A DNA stretch of 64,000 bases from Acestrorhynchus altus (GCA_034509495.1 CM067521.1:22648806-22712805); one strand, 5' to 3'. Counted from the first letter of the stretch, positions 1 through 10,774 are shown. A program made the numbers and translations. The notes: a model not told the origin generated them from the sequence alone.

Positions 1-1059
1 CATGTAAACATGAAAAGACTGAATGATGCATGGATTTGGACGTCTGAGTTCAGTAAGTTGTGTAAAAGGCCATAGTCATGTAGGAATCATGGGGTTTCCT
101 GTTGCACCAATAACTGTTTACTGCTATAAAAGTGAGAAAATCTGTGCATCATTTACGTGTTTCTTACTTAATGAAGAATCAGTAGATTTAAAGCAGCACA
201 ATCAATCCATGCCTACAGATTTCACCCACCCTAAGATAAACGAACACACACACATCACAGGAACAAGAGCAGAACCTAATTACACAGACAAAGATGACCT
301 AGTTTACTTGACCCTAAGACGCTGCACACGCGTGCAATTAATATTCCCACCTTTGATACACTTTCATAATATATGCACGTCTACTAAAACCAACAGACGA
401 CTGAATCACTCTGCAAAAATCCCCCCAGAAAGAGAAACAATGAGAAAACCGTGTTAACAGCTCATCTCCCCAGCTTACAAAGCCCATTTATCCAATGTCC
501 ACCCCACATCTCCTGTTCTCCCATATCTCCAGCCCCTCCCCCAGCTGCCCATTAGTAGTCTAGTAGCCTTGAGTGACAGCACTGCTGAGGTGCCAGCTTC
601 TCCTGGTGGACCACCCGGGGAGAGCCTGTAGGAGGATGCTAACGTTGCACTGTGGCGAAACCCAGGAGAGCACAGCGCACACATATATCCATCATTTGTC
701 GCCCGCTGCTGTCTGTGAGGTGACTCGGCAGAACTGGAGGATTTGTGGTGTGGTTACCTCGCTGCCCTATCACCACCATCATCGGCATTGACACCAGGTG
801 ACCTCCTGGAGTCGGGGAAAAAACGATGACGGTTTGTTTTGTCCTCTATAAGACGGGGCGTAAATTAGGACGTTAATGCGCAGAGCTGAACAAAATCCAA
901 TAATGCATTAACCTTCTCAATGATCGTACACAAACACAGGGTGTGTTTTGATATGTTAAATAATAGATTACTTCACACTTGAAGAGGTAGAAAAGCGGGC
1001 TCTACCCTTCAAACTACACTGTGGTGAAGAAGCTAATTTATCATTATTACACATTTATT

Positions 1060-1300
1060 GCTAAACATAACAGCGGAATTTGACCTCTGTATTTAACCCA
1101 TCCATGCCGTGAAACCCACACATACACACGTGTGTATTCACACACAAGGGGGCAGTGAGCATACATGCCCGAAGCAGTGGGTAGACCAATCCACGGTGCC
1201 CGGGCAGCAACTGGGGAGTAAGTGCGTTTAGTAACGTCCTGCCAGTTCAGGGAATCAAACCTGCCAACTTTCAGAGGTTGCAGAACCTCGTTAACATAAC
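1060..1300 (-). repeat. tRNA-derived SINE remnant
   Basis: It shares the wording 'atttaacccatcc', 'agggggcagtgagca' and 'gcccggagc'-like segments with better copies at 13145-13385 and 41490-41735. The tRNA-like head is eroded and runs into an unrelated Tc1-like remnant on the right. Confidence 0.5.
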
Positions 1301-1550
1301 GTTGGACAGTCAAAGTGTCTGTAATGTAGACCAAACGTCACCTGGCACACTATGACATCAGGCCTTCTGGACGTTTGGTGCGTGACAGCAAACCATTGGC
1401 CATGGCGCTGATCACTTTGCCTCCACACAAGGGACCAAAGCAGGACTCCCTGAAGATGACCCACTGCCATTCTGAGTGACTCCAAGCATGACAGCACTGC
1501 AGCTGTGCACAGAGCCAAGACAAAACCATCAGAATTGGGGAGCAAATTGG
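1265..1550 (-). mobile_element. Tc1/mariner-like transposase remnant
   Basis: On the minus strand the translation includes ITDTLTVQRYVNEVLQP, a typical segment preceding the second catalytic Asp in fish Tc1-like transposases. A second broken frame (1291-1545) covers the sequence upstream. Multiple frame breaks show it is long dead. It belongs with the copies at 19703-20440, 29548-30115, 44215-44570 and 49655-50290. Confidence 0.65.
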
Positions 1551-2177
1551 ATTTGGGCCAGTTTACTTGCTGTGGGAATGTAGTCTAAGTCAGACGTGCA
1601 CGCCGAGAGTTCAGTGCATTGATTTCTTTCAAAGCAACACAATCATGTCGAGCAGAACATCAGAACCCTGCTGAGATGTTGCTCTGTGCTGCCCTGAATG
1701 TGACTAGTAGAAAAAGAGAGCAAGATTTTGATTTCCCCTTGGACAAACAAGGGCATGACAAAAATATTTCTCTGGTCCCGCGCCCTTCTCGGCCGCTTTT
1801 TTGGGATGGGGAGTTGGGGGGTTGTTAGTCACCTCTTTTAAATTATTTTCCTCTGATAGTGTTGAGTGTGCACACTCGCCCACAGGCAGTCTGCTCCCAG
1901 CCTCATCTTTCTTCAGCTTCCACCCAACTAGAAGAGAGATGGGTGACTTCAATCTGGGGAGGAGGAAGCTGCTTCTGGATCCAAAAAGGGAGGGAAAAAA
2001 AAGGAAAGAGAGGAAGCAGACGAACTAGATCAGTATCACTCCTATCTTCTATCTCTGGCACACGACCAGCTACTTCCTGAAGGGCTCCCTTTAGAAACTC
2101 GAGATGTAGATTAGCAGATAAAAACCACCAGGCTGAGTGAACGCTGTGATGATCGCCAAGTCTACAGAGTCACTATA

Positions 2178-2480
2178 CTGTATGTCCAAATGTTTGTGGA
2201 CACCACTTCTGATGCACTCATGCATTCAGCTACTTGATGTTGCACCCATTGCTGAATTGCCCAGGGCTAGAGGCATATGATGTCCCCCACTATTACGCTG
2301 TGGAGCAGTGGACCTGTGTTCTATGGGATGATGGTGCTCCATCCAATACTTTTGGATGAGTTGGCAAGTTGGAGATGAGGTCGGCTGGACATCATCCAAA
2401 ATTGCAGACTACGTTAACAATGCAATCAAGTCCTCACAGCAATGACCCCAAAATCTAGTAGAAAGTCTACTCTGGACACT
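2178..2480 (+). mobile_element. MITE-like repeat ('tgtccaaatgtttgtggaca' family)
   Basis: It opens with 'tatgtccaaatgtttgtgga' and carries 'tgcacccattgctga' and 'gtggagcagtgga' blocks. The same ordered blocks occur near 38698-39140, with fragments at 33360-33625 (opposite strand) and 55025-55140. It has no coding capacity. This is a dispersed non-autonomous element; the superfamily is not certain. Confidence 0.6.
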
Positions 2481-2959
2481 CTTACCATGACCAGTAATTT
2501 GAGTTCAAAGTGAGTGTGCCTTCAAATATGAGTCACTGATTCATACGTCCTTCCACAAAAATCTAATTTGCTTGGTCTTTATCAGATGGTAGATCCTGTA
2601 CTCCGGTACAGGTGTCCAGTGACAGACACCTGTAGGTAGGGCCGGGCAACACGTCGTACTGTCATGTACGCGGAACTTACAGAGGTAGGTGGAGGCCTTG
2701 GTACGTGCAGGGTTGTAGATTTATTAACAGATTACACAGACAGCTTACACTAACCATCACAACTACAGACAAGACGTGTTGACAAGACGAGCAGACAAGA
2801 AGACTGACGAGGACACGCTCAAACAGCAGGACTTAAATAATGAGACGTGATAATTAACACCTGGACTTGACGATACATGAGAAACAGCTGGGAATGGGCG
2901 GAGACCAGACCGAAACAAAAGGAGGACAGAGGACTCTATACTCTATACTCTTTTCACAG

Positions 2960-3155
2960 CTCGCCACGGTGATCCCCCTCACGCCACATTAGAGACTTGG
3001 TTCCTCTCGAGGTTTCTTCCCTCCTTCTGAGGGAGTTAGTCTGCCACTGTCGCCCACTGGCTCCAGAAGAGGCTCGGACGTGGACTTCTGTAAAGCTGCT
3101 TTGTGATGCCTTCGTTGGAAGAAGTGCTATATGAATTAAATTTCATTGATTGACT
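2960..3155 (+). repeat. 3' tail of a non-LTR-retroelement-like fish repeat
   Basis: The sequence has the familiar order 'cctctcgaggtttcttcc', 'agggagtt', 'ctgtaaagctgctttgtgat', 'gtgctatatgaattaaat' and then a short (ATTG)-type end at about 3145. This layout is common in teleost genomes. No reverse transcriptase precedes it here. Confidence 0.5.
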
Positions 3156-4065
3156 GACTTCAACAACCAAGAGCAAACCAAACTCATGTCTGAGGTTTAT
3201 ATAAGGCTTATTTAAATCCCAAATCCCCTCGAACCATGTTGTCGAATCATTTGCAGATGATGTGCTGCGCCTCATTCTAATATTAGACATTTTAGGTGGT
3301 AATAAACGTGGGGGGGTGTCCAAACGTTCCACATTTATCAAACGAATTTTAAAAGGTGTTTCTTCAGATGTGTGTTTAGTTAGACCATCTCATTCTCTCA
3401 ACACGGAGATCAAACGTCCTTATTTTGAAACATGTTATAATGTCCCAAACAATGACTTTTCCGTGAGGTGTCCTCATATTACACGGCTGATCGTACAGCG
3501 GATCATACAGCACAAAATGGATATGAACGTTTCACAGATGTCTCATTGAATATACAGAGACATTGTGCTTCAGTGCAGAAACATCATGATTTTGACCCCA
3601 CCGTCCAACCTGAACAGTCTCACTACACTACCATGACTCAGAACAGCATCTTCTGATGCCTAATAGCTTCAGGCGTAGTGAAGATGAAAGCGAGGAGAGA
3701 GTATCAGTGCGAAAGGGGTCACTGTAATGGCACAGGACACCAAAATAAAGACAGTAAAACTGTAATTTTACAGCAAATTCGAATACTTTTGGATAAAACA
3801 GCTTTACAGACAGGTATGAATGTCAACTGTCTAAAGTGCAACGGCAATAATTCAATATTTCGTAACTGTGAATTAACAGCCGATACCCCACGTCTTGAAT
3901 ATTATGAAGATTGTTGAGTTAGGGGTCGTGCATCTCAAGATTTGAAGCCACGACATGATGCTAGAAGGACTATGACAAAGCAGAAATTCCATGCTTTTCT
4001 ATGGAATAGGGTTGGAAAATGAATTCTGGATGGGATAATTTGTTGGATTTCTTTTCAGACATGCA

Positions 4066-4390
4066 CAATGACTCAGGACTGAGAACAGTCCACCAACCAC
4101 AACCACCATTTCCAGCCATCTGCAAGGTGATCCAATGAAGCAGGAGTGTCTAATCGAGTGGACAGTGAGTGGACTCAGTGTTTAAACACACCAGCAGCAC
4201 TGCTGCATCCGATCCACTGGTACCAGTGCATCACGCAGTAACACACTACGACGTCAGTGTTGCTACAGCGCTGAGAATGACCCACCTACATAATACTCTG
4301 TGGTGGTCCTGTGGGGTCCTGACCATTGAAGATCAGGGCGAAAGGAGGTGAATAAAGTCTGCGGAGAAACAGATGAACTGTTCCCTCTAG
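4066..4390 (+). mobile_element. Partial foldback-family element
   Basis: It matches internal blocks of the element at 34536-35231: 'gtttaaacac-ccagcagcac', 'gagaatgacccacc', 'tggtcctgtggggtcctga' and 'agatcagggcgaaaggagg'. Neither terminus is clear. Other partial copies lie at 7905-8255, 9650-9815, 30330-30475 and 39486-39990. Confidence 0.6.
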
Positions 4391-5321
4391 CACCTCAACC
4401 CTAAACACTTCAAACAGCTCACCTCTTCACCATCACCTCGGCTCTCGCCGATTCCAATAAGTGCTAAATATAACAGTTTGTTGCTCACAGAGCATTTCTC
4501 TGATTGAAGACTTTGCTCCGGCTGAACCTCTGAATTAAACCCAGGCCCTCGCGAGGCCTGCCATTCCGAAATGTTCTCTGTGGCCGCTCAAACGCCCTTG
4601 ACAGCTCCATCAACCTGGGCCAAGGCAGGGCTGTCAGGCCAGGGCTCGAGATGTCCACGCTCCATCGGCCACCACCAGCGACCTGACCTCCATCAACTGC
4701 GTCCTGCGGTCCAGCAGAAGCAGGCCGGTGAACAAGAGTGCTGCTCAGCCACGTCAACCTGACAGAACGGGGGGGGGGGGAGTGAGCCTTCACAAACGAG
4801 CTGAGACAACCAATCAAATTGGATTGGAGAAAGAGGAAGCGAGCAGAACATGTGGACGAAAGGGAGCGTAAAAATACAGCTGTCCGATTTTCATTACCTA
4901 AACTCTGTCATTTCATAATGCGCTTTCAGGCTCCTCGGTGCAAAATCCATTTGGCGTTCCGGGGTGTTTAACCTTGCTGGTGAGTTGGGCCTCTCTTTGA
5001 CTGGGAGACAATCATATTCATTGTAGCTGACATTTCTGGGTCACAGTCAAGGCGACGTGAGTGAGCGAATTATGCTGCACCTTTTGCGAGAAAATAAATG
5101 TTTACGCAGCGCCAACACCAAATCACAACGCGTGCATCTTAGAAGCTTAATAAAATGTGTCGACATGAATAATAGATCGATTTCAGCTTGGGGGGCTGTC
5201 CTGCGGGAATGGGGTGTGTTTAAATTTAAGTAGTACAAGAGACAAAATGGAAACTTCTTGTTATATGTTGATGGAACGATGGAATTTCCAGATTCCACCA
5301 ATACAAACACCTCGGGGGTTT

Positions 5322-6668
5322 TCAGCCACCACCAACACACCTCAACCAGGTTATCTACTCTACTTCCACCACCAACACACCTCAACCAGGTTATCTGCTC
5401 TTCCTCCACCTCCAAACACACCTCAGCCAGGTTATCTACTCTACCTACACCTCCAAACACACCTCAGCCAGGTTATCTGCTCTACTTCCACCTCCAAACA
5501 CACCTCAGCCAGGTTATCTGCTCTACCTACACCTCCAAACACACCTCAGCCAGGTTATCTGCTCTACTTCCATCTCCAAACACACCTCAGCCAGGTTATC
5601 CGCTCTACTTCCATCTCCAAACACACCTCAGCCAGGTTATCTGCTCTAATTCCACCTCCAAACACACCTCAGCCAGGTTATCCACTCTAATTCCACCTCC
5701 AAACACACCTCAGCCAGGTTATCTGCTCTACCTCCACCTCCAAACACACCTCAGCCAGGTTATCTACTCTACTTCCACCTCCAAACACACCTCAGCCAGG
5801 CTATCCGCTCTACCTCCACCTCCAAACACACCTCAGCCAGGTTATCCACTCTACCTACACCTCCAAACACACCTCAGCCAGGTTATCCGCTCTACCTCCA
5901 CCTCCAAACACACCTCAGCCAGGTTATCCGCTCTACCTCCACCTCCAAACACACCTCAGCCAGGTTATCCGCTCTACCTCCACTTCCAAACACACCCCAG
6001 CCAGGTTAACATCTCTACCTCCACTTCCAAACGCACCTCAGCCAGGTTATCCACTCTAATTCCACCTCCAAACACACCTCAGCCAGGTTATCTACTCTAC
6101 CTCCACCTCCAAAAACACCTCTGCCAGGTTATCCGCTCTACCTCCACCTCCAAACACACCTCAGCCAGGTTATCCACTCTACCTACACCTCCAAACACAC
6201 CTCAGCCAGGTTATCCGCTCTACCTCCACCTCCAAACACACCTCAGCCAGGTTATCTGCTCTACCTCCACCTCCAAACACACCTCAGCCAGGCTATCCGC
6301 TCTACCTCCACCTCCAAACACACCTCTGCCAGGTTATCCGCTCTACCTCCACCTCCAAACACACCTCAGCCAGGTTATCTGCTCTACCTACACCTCCAAA
6401 CACACCTCAGGCAGGTTATCCGCTCTACTTCCATCTCCAAACACACCTCAGCCAGGTTATCCGCTCTACCTCCACCTCCAAACACACCTCTGCCAGGTTA
6501 TCCTCTCTACCTCCACCTCCAAACACACCTCAGCCAGGTTATCTGCTCTACCTCCACCTCCAAACACACCTCTGCCAGGTTATCCGCTCTACCTCCACCT
6601 CCAAACACACCTCAGCCAGGTTATCCACTCTACCTCCACCTCCAAACACACCTCTGCCTGGTTATCCA
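5322..6668. repeat. 41-bp minisatellite, about 33 units, in liprin intron 1
   Basis: The unit reads approximately 'cagccaggttatccgctcta' followed by 'cctccacctccaaacacacct', 41 bp in all, repeated head-to-tail with few substitutions and almost no length change. Because 41 is not a multiple of 3 and the unit has no stop codon in any plus-strand frame, one open frame of 471 codons cycles through all three phases and yields a 41-residue pseudo-repeat. It is not a gene: it has no start context, it lies inside an intron, and its frame content follows from the unit length. Confidence 0.95.
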
Positions 6669-6710
6669 GGTAATGTCTCGGGTGTGAAAATGCAAGGGAG
6701 GAAAATACAG

Positions 6711-6712
<2 letters not shown>

Positions 6713-6740
<28 letters not shown>
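6713..6740. repeat. (GT)14 microsatellite next to the liprin exon 1 donor
   Basis: An uninterrupted GT run. On the liprin sense strand it is a (CA)14 tract beginning 10 bases after the start of intron 1. Confidence 0.97.
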
Positions 6741-6741
<1 letters not shown>

Positions 6742-6751
6742 GCCGCCTGAC

Positions 6752-7000
6752 CTGCGGCAGAGCGGAGCTGATCTGTCTCTGCAGCGCGTCCCTCTCGTGC
6801 AGCGCGTCCTGGAGCTTGCTCTGGGACTGGAGTAGCGCCTCCTGGGTCTCGCGCAGGGACTCCAGCAGCTTGTCCCTCTCGTCCAGCATGTTGACCATCA
6901 GCTGCTCGAAATTGGACTCCTGGTCCGAGCCGTTGTGAGAGCCGCGCTGGGAGCCCCCCGAGTCCCCCTCGCTGATGGTGGGCATCACTTCGCACATCAT
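6752..7000 (-). CDS. ppfia4: Liprin-alpha, first coding exon (best match liprin-alpha-4)
   Basis: This is the N-terminal coding exon of a liprin-alpha, a presynaptic active-zone scaffold that binds RIM, ELKS, LAR-type phosphatases and KIF1A. The 83 codons start MMCEVMPTISEGD, the hallmark start of vertebrate liprin-alphas, followed by a Ser/Gly-rich linker. From about residue 31 comes the start of the coiled coil (FEQLMVNMLDERDKLLESLR) and the exon ends at SALPQ. The reading leaves the exon in phase 0 at a GTCAGG donor whose first base is 6751; in the family the next exon resumes with EFAALT. That exon and the rest of the gene lie beyond the left edge. The paralogue call rests on the DERDKLLESL and LQDA-HERD wording, closest to liprin-alpha-4, and on the tmem183a neighbour. 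Liprin-alpha-2 is the main alternative. Family certain, paralogue probable. Confidence 0.87.
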
Positions 7001-7620
7001 GTTGGAGATCCTTTATGGAGGAAAAGAGCAGAAGTGTCGGTGGTCTCCTCCTGTCCCTCACTGCTCTCCTGCAGCAGCTCTGAGCATCACGACCTGGACC
7101 ATCCCCTTCTCCCTGCTTCTGGAAGACCCCTATTCCATCCTCCTTCTTCTCCTCCTCCTCCTCCTCCTCCTTCTCCTCCACTCTCCTCCGCTTCACCGTC
7201 GCTCCTCCATCCCTCTGACATCCAGCGCACACGCTGCTCCGCCGCTGCTCTCCACTCAGGCTGGATCTGCTTCACCTCCCACCAGTTGCGATTAATATCC
7301 CAGTTCGACTGGTCTGTCGCATCCCTCCTCTCCCAGTGCCTGACGAGCCGCGTCGAGCCGAGCCGACCACTCCTCCTCCTGCTCCTCCTCCTCCTCCTGC
7401 TTCTATTCCTGCTCCTCCTCCTGCTTCTATTCCTGCTCCTCCTGCTCCTCCTGCTCCTCCTCCTGCTTCTATGTCTGCTCCTCCTCCTGCTTCTTCTCCT
7501 GCTCCTGGTCCTGCTGCTCTTCCTGCTCCTCCTGCTGCTCCTGTCTCCGCGCGGAGGTGTGCAGGTGCCCCGGAGCCGGTGGGCAGTGTCGGTCACATCA
7601 GCACCGCGCGAGCGCTCTGT
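7001..7620 (-). promoter_or_regulatory. ppfia4: Probable 5' UTR and promoter region of the liprin-alpha gene
   Basis: This is the stretch directly upstream of the liprin start codon on the minus strand. It includes GC-rich sequence with CpGs near 7550-7610 and a strongly purine-rich tract on the sense strand (GAGGAG and GAGGAGCAG repeats, 7140-7200 and 7365-7545). No TATA box or confident transcription start is visible. The purine tract produces long leucine-rich or arginine-serine-rich open frames that are low-complexity artefacts. The exact UTR extent, and whether the UTR is spliced, cannot be settled from sequence alone. Confidence 0.5.
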
Positions 7621-7904
7621 ATGAGCCCCAAACCCAGCTCAACAGCACAGCGCAGCCTGGCGGACACAGCGGGAACTGTGACTGATGGAGAGGAACAAGG
7701 GATGAAGTGATAGAACCGACGAAGGGATGAAGTGGTAGAAGAGACGAAGTGATGAGGTGATACTAGAGATGAAGGGAGGAAGTGACAGGAGTGATGAAGA
7801 GATGAAAGGACGAAGTGATAGAGGGGATGAAGTGAAGAAGTGATAGAAGAGGTGAGGTGATAGAAGAGGTGAAGTTATAGGAGGGATGAAGTGATAGAAC
7901 TTAC

Positions 7905-8255
7905 CAGCAGTGACACCGAGGGGTTTAAACACTCCAGCAGCACTGCTGTGTCAGATCCACGCGTACCAGCGCAACACACACTTACACACCACCACCATGT
8001 CAGTGTGACTGCAGTGCTGAGAATGACCCACCACCCACATCATAGCTGCTCTGTGGTGGTCCTGTGGGGTCCTGATCATTGAAGATCAGGGTGAAAGGAG
8101 GAGACTAAAGTATGCAGAGAAACACATGAACTACAGTCTGGAATTATAGAACCACAAAGTGCTCCTGTGTGGTCAGTGGAGCTGAACAAATGGACAGTGG
8201 GTGTAGAAACAAGGAGGTGGTCTTAATGTTATACTTGATTGGTGTATAGAGGGTA
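7905..8255 (+). mobile_element. Foldback-family element, one arm
   Basis: This nearly complete arm runs from 'cagcagtgacaccgaggggt' near 7903 through 'gtttaaacactccagcagca', 'gagaatgacccaccaccca' and 'tggtcctgtggggtcctgat'. It ends 'ggtggtcttaatgttatact' and 'tgattggtgtata' at about 8248, a terminus like those of fish Tc1/mariner elements. It has no coding capacity. Confidence 0.7.
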
Positions 8256-8493
8256 AGAACGAGGGTATCAGAAAGGCGTCTGGCAGTCAGTGATCTCTCA
8301 CCAAGAGGTACACTACCCAAAAGTAGCCTCTGAGAGCCTTTTCATAGGGCAGTAGGGGAAGCAATTTTATGCCCACTTGTGCCCACTGTACCCAGTGTCT
8401 AATCAGACCACCCCAAGATGTAATTGCATACCAATCCAACATATATATATTATAATACCAGTCAAGATAGACTGCATTTTTAATCATTGATTA

Positions 8494-8540
8494 GATGGAT
8501 GGATGGATGGATGGATGGATGGATGGATGGATGGATGGGT
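8494..8540. repeat. (GATG)n microsatellite
   Basis: Around eleven tandem GATG units, ending in slightly diverged 'gggtgga'. It abuts the truncated end of the LINE fragment to its right. Confidence 0.95.
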
Positions 8541-8559
8541 GGACGGTGGTCCATGGTCC

Positions 8560-9220
8560 ATATGGTGTACAGGGGGGAAGAGGAAGGGGCAGATTACAGT
8601 TCCCTGAGGTGCTCCAGTGTTTCAGACCAGAAGATCAGACTGGCTCGTTCCCAAATGCACATACTGGGGCCTATGAGACAGGTAGTCCACGACCCAGGCT
8701 ATTATGAACTTATCCACATGCATCTTATCCATCTTCTCTGCCAGCATGAGAGGTCGGGAGGTATGTGGTGTTGTTCTGGTCCAGATGGCAGGGTGTGTTC
8801 TGCAGGGGGTCCAGAAAAGAGCTGACCTGAGATGTAGGTCGGAGGTGTAGGATAACATGGGATGTGAGGGCCACAGGTCTGAATTCATTGAAAGAAGAGA
8901 CAGATGACTTCTTTGGAACAGGGACCAGATGTTTTCCACAGCGTAGGTACTCTTGCTTCATACTCAGCTGAGTGGCACAGACCCTCTGTACGCTGGGGCT
9001 GATTCCATCTGGTCCAGCCTCCTTGCTCAGTTCTAACCTCTCTAGCTGTTTCTTCACCTGGTTAGATGTCACCTCTAGTGGGGGATGAGGGTCTTTGGAT
9101 AATGGCTGTAGGGGAAGTAGGTGTGAATAGGAGTGTGGAGACAGCAGAGGCGGTGAGGGTGGTGAGGGAGTAAGGCCACAGCTGTTGGAGGTGGGTGAAG
9201 ATGGTCTGAATCTGTTAAAA
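8560..9220 (-). mobile_element. LINE reverse-transcriptase fragment (CR1/L2/Rex1-like)
   Basis: Read on the minus strand, broken frames give EAGPDGISP, then LVPVPKKSSVSSFNEFRPVA with LTSHV, then SSFLDPLQ and finally IIAWVVDYLSHRPQYVHLG. These are successive blocks of the reverse transcriptase of a CR1/L2/Rex1-type LINE, in the right order. The catalytic YxDD region lies further 3' and is missing. The frame is interrupted several times, so the copy is inactive. The exact clade cannot be fixed by eye. Confidence 0.78.
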
Positions 9221-9649
9221 ACACATTCAGCTCATTGGCAGTGTCCAAACTGTCCAAACTGTGTACGATCAATTTAGAATCATATTCATATCTGAAGAAA
9301 ATTGCTTTTAGAAATGTACGTCAGACATGAAACAAGTATTCAAATATGCATGTATTATACATTCTTCAAAAAAAAAAAAAAAAGCATACTGGTCTAAGCT
9401 GGTTTATGCTGGTCAGCTACCATGCATATGAAACCTCTCATGGTTAGAGGCATGGCCAGCATGGGCATGTTTAAAGAAAGCACAGTGAATCACTGCTTCA
9501 TGAATTAATTGTACCCTCTTCATTTATGTATTGACCCAAGTGAGTATTGCGACCCAGCTTCACCATAAAGAGCTCCATGTTTCGCATGCAAGATGTTTCT
9601 GGTACTTCACTCCACAGAAGTAGGACTATATAGGTTGGATATTTTGATA

Positions 9650-9815
9650 ACCTAAATCAGCAGCACTGCAGTGACACTGACATGGTGGGGGTGTGTTAGT
9701 GTGCGTTGCGCTGGTATGAGTGGGTCAGACACACAGTGACTGTGCTTAAAGCCCTCAGTGCCACTATTTGACTGAGAACAGTCCACCAACCAGAAATATC
9801 CAGCCGAGAGCGTCC
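9650..9815 (-). mobile_element. Foldback-family fragment
   Basis: It contains 'cactgcagtgacactgacat', 'gtgtgttagtgtgcgttgc' and 'ctgagaacagtccaccaacc', in the order seen at 39710-39840. Both ends are lost. Confidence 0.55.
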
Positions 9816-9909
9816 GAATTTGTTAGTAATTTACTCCAAATTAAATATTGTAATTATTTATTGCATTGTTTGCATTACCCCCCCCCATAAATAAATAAAT
9901 AAATAAAAC

Positions 9910-9910
<1 letters not shown>

Positions 9911-9999
<89 letters not shown>
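9911..9999. repeat. (GATA)22 microsatellite
   Basis: An uninterrupted GATA run of about 89 bp. A near-identical AT-rich segment ('gtaatttact-caaattaaa' to 'tattgtaat') flanks it on both sides, at about 9825-9857 and 10004-10036. Confidence 0.97.
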
Positions 10000-10400
10000 T
10001 TCATAGTAATTTACTTCAAATTAAATATTGTAATAATTCGAATAAAAATGCTTGGAATATTTTACTTTACCACTAATAAATATCAAATGTATGACGGTTT
10101 ACTGTTTTTAATGAATTATTATAAATTAATAATTGAAATAATTTAATTTTATTCCCGAGAAATTGGATTTATGATTTTTTTTGTGTTTTAATGATAAAAA
10201 TAAAACAAAAAGGCCTGTAATAGTTTACTTTACCAGTAATAAATATATTTATGTAATATATACTTTTTCAAAATAAATTATTAATAAATATTATTTATAA
10301 AATAAAATAGAAACGATTTAAATTAATTATAATTATAATTCAATTATAATATTCAGAAAATAATAAAAAATTAAAATGGTCAAAAATAAATAAAAATGGA
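10000..10400. other. AT-rich spacer upstream of the tmem183a promoter
   Basis: Strongly AT-rich sequence of short AATAAAT and TTTATTA runs with no coding frame and no recognised repeat family. It changes abruptly to GC-rich sequence near 10420. Confidence 0.7.
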
Positions 10401-10429
10401 GATACGTGTTTTTCACTGGACAGCAGCGA

Positions 10430-10743
10430 TAAGAGCTGGCCACGCCCACATCGAGACCCGTTCGGTTCCAACGTCAATCCTGAGATGACGTAATACCTTT
10501 TCAAACGTCCGCTCCTGATTGGTCGGGAGGGATCGGAGCGCCGCGCCTCGGCCAATCGCTGTGGATCCCGCGCAGAGCCCGCCCCGCGGAAGTCTCGCGC
10601 GCGCGGTTCCATGATGGCTGCAGATCCCGGAGGAGCGGCTCGTTCTGCGGTGAGTGTCCGCTCCACCCGCCGGCCGCCGCCTCTGCTGCGGGCATGGCAG
10701 CGCGCGCAGCCCCGCTGAGCGGCCGCGCACCCGCTCAGCCGTC
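10430..10743 (+). promoter_or_regulatory. tmem183a: CpG-rich promoter and 5' UTR of tmem183a
   Basis: A GC- and CpG-rich block starts sharply after AT-rich DNA. It holds a CRE/ATF-like TGACGTAA (10486-10493), an inverted CCAAT box (ATTGG, 10518-10522) and a direct CCAAT box (10552-10556). There is also a TCTCGCGCGCG stretch (10593-10603) and a YY1-like CATGATGGCTGCAG (10610-10623). There is no TATA box. This is a typical housekeeping-type promoter, and transcription probably begins around 10560-10640. A good donor-like GTGAGT at 10650 raises the possibility of an alternative, spliced 5' leader. Confidence 0.75.
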
Positions 10744-10774
10744 ATGCCCAAGAAAGGGAACCGAAAACGGCTGA
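10694..10774 (+). other. Upstream ORF overlapping the tmem183a start
   Basis: An ATG in good context (gggcATGG) opens a 26-codon frame that ends at TGA 10772-10774, 30 bases past the tmem183a start codon and out of frame with it. A second upstream ATG pair at 10611 opens another out-of-frame reading if transcription starts that far 5'. Both could lower translation of the main frame. Function is inferred only. Confidence 0.5.

Larger units (their letters stand above)
1..5321. other. Intron 1 of the liprin-alpha gene: repeats, no exon recognised
   Basis: No frame here encodes the liprin-alpha continuation (the conserved RNNTRLLLEHLE and VSRHERSL segments are absent), so this is intronic on the minus strand. 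It contains a SINE remnant near 1060-1300, a Tc1-like remnant near 1265-1550, a MITE-like copy near 2178-2480, a retroelement-like 3' tail near 2960-3150 and a foldback-family copy near 4066-4390. Between about 3150-4060 and 4400-5300 I recognise nothing, although 4540-4760 is comparatively GC-rich. Confidence 0.6.

Noticed and set aside
4485..4817. 110-codon minus-strand frame in a GC-richer patch of liprin intron 1
   Set aside because: No similarity to liprin-alpha or any family I recognise, and no convincing flanking splice sites in phase.
5322..6668. Possible CRISPR-like array because of regular 41-bp spacing
   Set aside because: Units are simple head-to-tail copies with no unique spacers, and the context is a vertebrate intron.
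5258..6673. 471-codon open frame with a Thr/Ser/Pro-rich 41-residue repeat
   Set aside because: It is produced by the stop-free 41-bp minisatellite in an intron of a minus-strand gene, with phase rotating every unit and no coding-type substitution pattern.
6935..7624. Leucine-rich and Arg/Ser-rich frames (229 and 169 codons) and a 200-codon minus frame
   Set aside because: Low-complexity CTC/CTG repeats in the liprin 5' region. The 200-codon frame is out of phase with the recognised liprin start.
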